DNA of 31,513 nt from Oscillospiraceae bacterium (lineage in GTDB: Bacteria; Bacillota; Clostridia; Oscillospirales; Ruminococcaceae). Shown one piece after another: positions 31,132 to 31,513 of this stretch. The position numbers and the translations under genes were made by a program. Numbering within the stretch: position 1 is the stretch's first letter; each line of letters begins with the position of its first letter. The stretch is taken from contig CAAGJI010000022.1 of NCBI GenBank assembly GCA_900770195.1, positions 1 through 31,513 on the forward strand, written 5' to 3'. The notes below the pieces were generated by a model, which had not been told where the DNA came from, searched no databases, and worked only from the letters and a program-made list of their open reading frames with translations.

Positions 31132-31161
31132 ATTATAACACAAAACCATATCGATTGTCAA
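31132..31161 (-). promoter_or_regulatory. Promoter of the tRNA-Lys pair
   Basis: Perfect TTGACA (31161-31156) and TATAAT (31137-31132), 18-bp spacer, extended TGT. Both tRNAs should be made from one precursor. No gene is seen from here to the window end; apart from the repeats listed next, 31162-31236 holds only A/T-rich sequence. Confidence 0.85.
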
Positions 31162-31236
31162 GCTTTTTTAAAAAATTATTGTGTAAACTTATTATGATTT
31201 TATAAAAACATTTTTTTAATAAACCTATACTATAAT

Positions 31237-31283
31237 AATGAGGAGTGAGAAAGCGGCGACACGCCGCTTTCTCACTCCTCATT
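31237..31283. repeat. Perfect long hairpin, 22-bp stem
   Basis: Bases 31237-31258 are the exact reverse complement of 31262-31283, with a three-base loop ACA. The arm begins AATGAGGAGTGAG, similar to the AATGAGGAATT arms of the repeats at 2366 and 28211. It ends 8 bp before the composite element at 31292. Confidence 0.85.
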
Positions 31284-31291
31284 CCACCTAA

Positions 31292-31513
31292 CACGGAAAT
31301 CAATTTTTAACAATATTTATTTGTTTTATAAAAAAATGTAGAATATAAGGCTCTCCTTTTAAGGAGAGCTGTCAGCTTTAGCTGACTGAGAGGTTTAAAC
31401 CAGTCACTTTAGATGTGATTTTAATTGAATTTGTAAGCAAAATTAACCTCTCCGAGCGACTACGTCGCCCACCTCTCCTTAAAAGGAGAGGCTTAAATCT
31501 GAAAATTGATTTC
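31292..31513. repeat. Composite inverted-repeat (MITE-like) element, nearly complete copy B
   Basis: It opens with the 16-bp terminal inverted repeat CACGGAAATCAATTTT (31292-31307). Inside are two related hairpin units in inverted orientation: unit 1 with CTCTCCTT/AAGGAGAG (31351-31368) then GTCAGC-TTTA-GCTGAC (31371-31386), and unit 2 with GCGAC-TAC-GTCGC (31456-31468) then CCTCTCCTT/AAGGAGAGG (31472-31491). The window stops four bases before the expected right terminus, which copy A shows. Full length would be about 226 bp. No open reading frame. Confidence 0.82.

Noticed and set aside
31237..31283. The 22-bp hairpin as a terminator
   Set aside because: It is far from any gene end, has no T-run on either strand, and resembles the palindromic repeat family in its arms.
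1..31513. The window as a circular plasmid or phage genome
   Set aside because: The matching ends are a dispersed repeat, and the content is chromosomal core genes (purB, glyS, pyrKD, cca, tRNA). No replication, mobilisation or phage structural genes are seen.

Overview
The window is AT-rich chromosomal DNA from a low-GC Firmicute, most likely a Clostridia member of the Ruminococcaceae/Oscillospiraceae. The evidence is the sporulation gene spoVS, a secreted protein with a two-repeat dockerin (the cellulosome/amylosome plug module), strong AAGGAG-type ribosome sites, tightly overlapping genes and sigma-A promoters with 17-bp spacers. The species cannot be named from the sequence alone. I see no prophage, CRISPR array, transposase, rRNA or toxin-antitoxin pair.

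Layout. Positions 1-5.5 kb (+ strand) carry purB, a nitroreductase, a zinc-type CDF transporter, spoVS and glyS. From 15.5 down to 5.5 kb everything is on the - strand in three blocks: (a) a PF06541-type membrane protein with a coiled-coil tail, followed by a secreted dockerin/transglutaminase-like protein; (b) pspA with three small membrane-protein genes, one of only 51 codons; (c) a six-gene glycan operon with a polyprenyl-phosphate sugar transferase, gmd, two GT4 glycosyltransferases, an rmd-like reductase and a small coiled-coil protein. From 23.0 down to 15.7 kb is one eight-gene - strand operon: pyrK, pyrD, a histidine phosphatase, ruvX, trmL, an HI0933-type flavoprotein, a COG2509-type flavoprotein and cca. 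Divergent from it is an EAL-PAS protein (+). The rest holds an LTA-synthase-like gene with a hot-dog thioesterase (-), an SDR dehydrogenase (-), an AraC plus XRE regulator pair (+), thrH (-), a DnaQ-like exonuclease (+) and two identical tRNA-Lys(UUU) genes (-).

How the genes work together. Gmd and the rmd-like enzyme would make GDP-6-deoxy-D-mannose (GDP-D-rhamnose). The membrane sugar transferase would start a lipid-linked chain and the two GT4 enzymes would extend it; no flippase, polymerase or ligase is present here. PyrK and PyrD form the NAD-linked dihydroorotate dehydrogenase. The pspA block looks like an envelope-stress unit with lineage-specific membrane partners.

Non-coding structure. 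The first 112 bases of the window equal its last 112 bases. This shared stretch is the right half of a composite inverted-repeat element with 16-bp terminal inverted repeats; a nearly complete copy lies at 31292-31513. A second family of short palindromic repeats with AATGAGGAATT arms occurs at 2366 and 28211, and a perfect 22-bp-stem hairpin at 31237 resembles it. The spoVS and glycan-operon transcripts are both predicted to begin with a stem-loop. Most of the window is ordinary core genome. The least described parts are the pspA-linked small genes, the coiled-coil gene closing the glycan operon, and the repeat elements.
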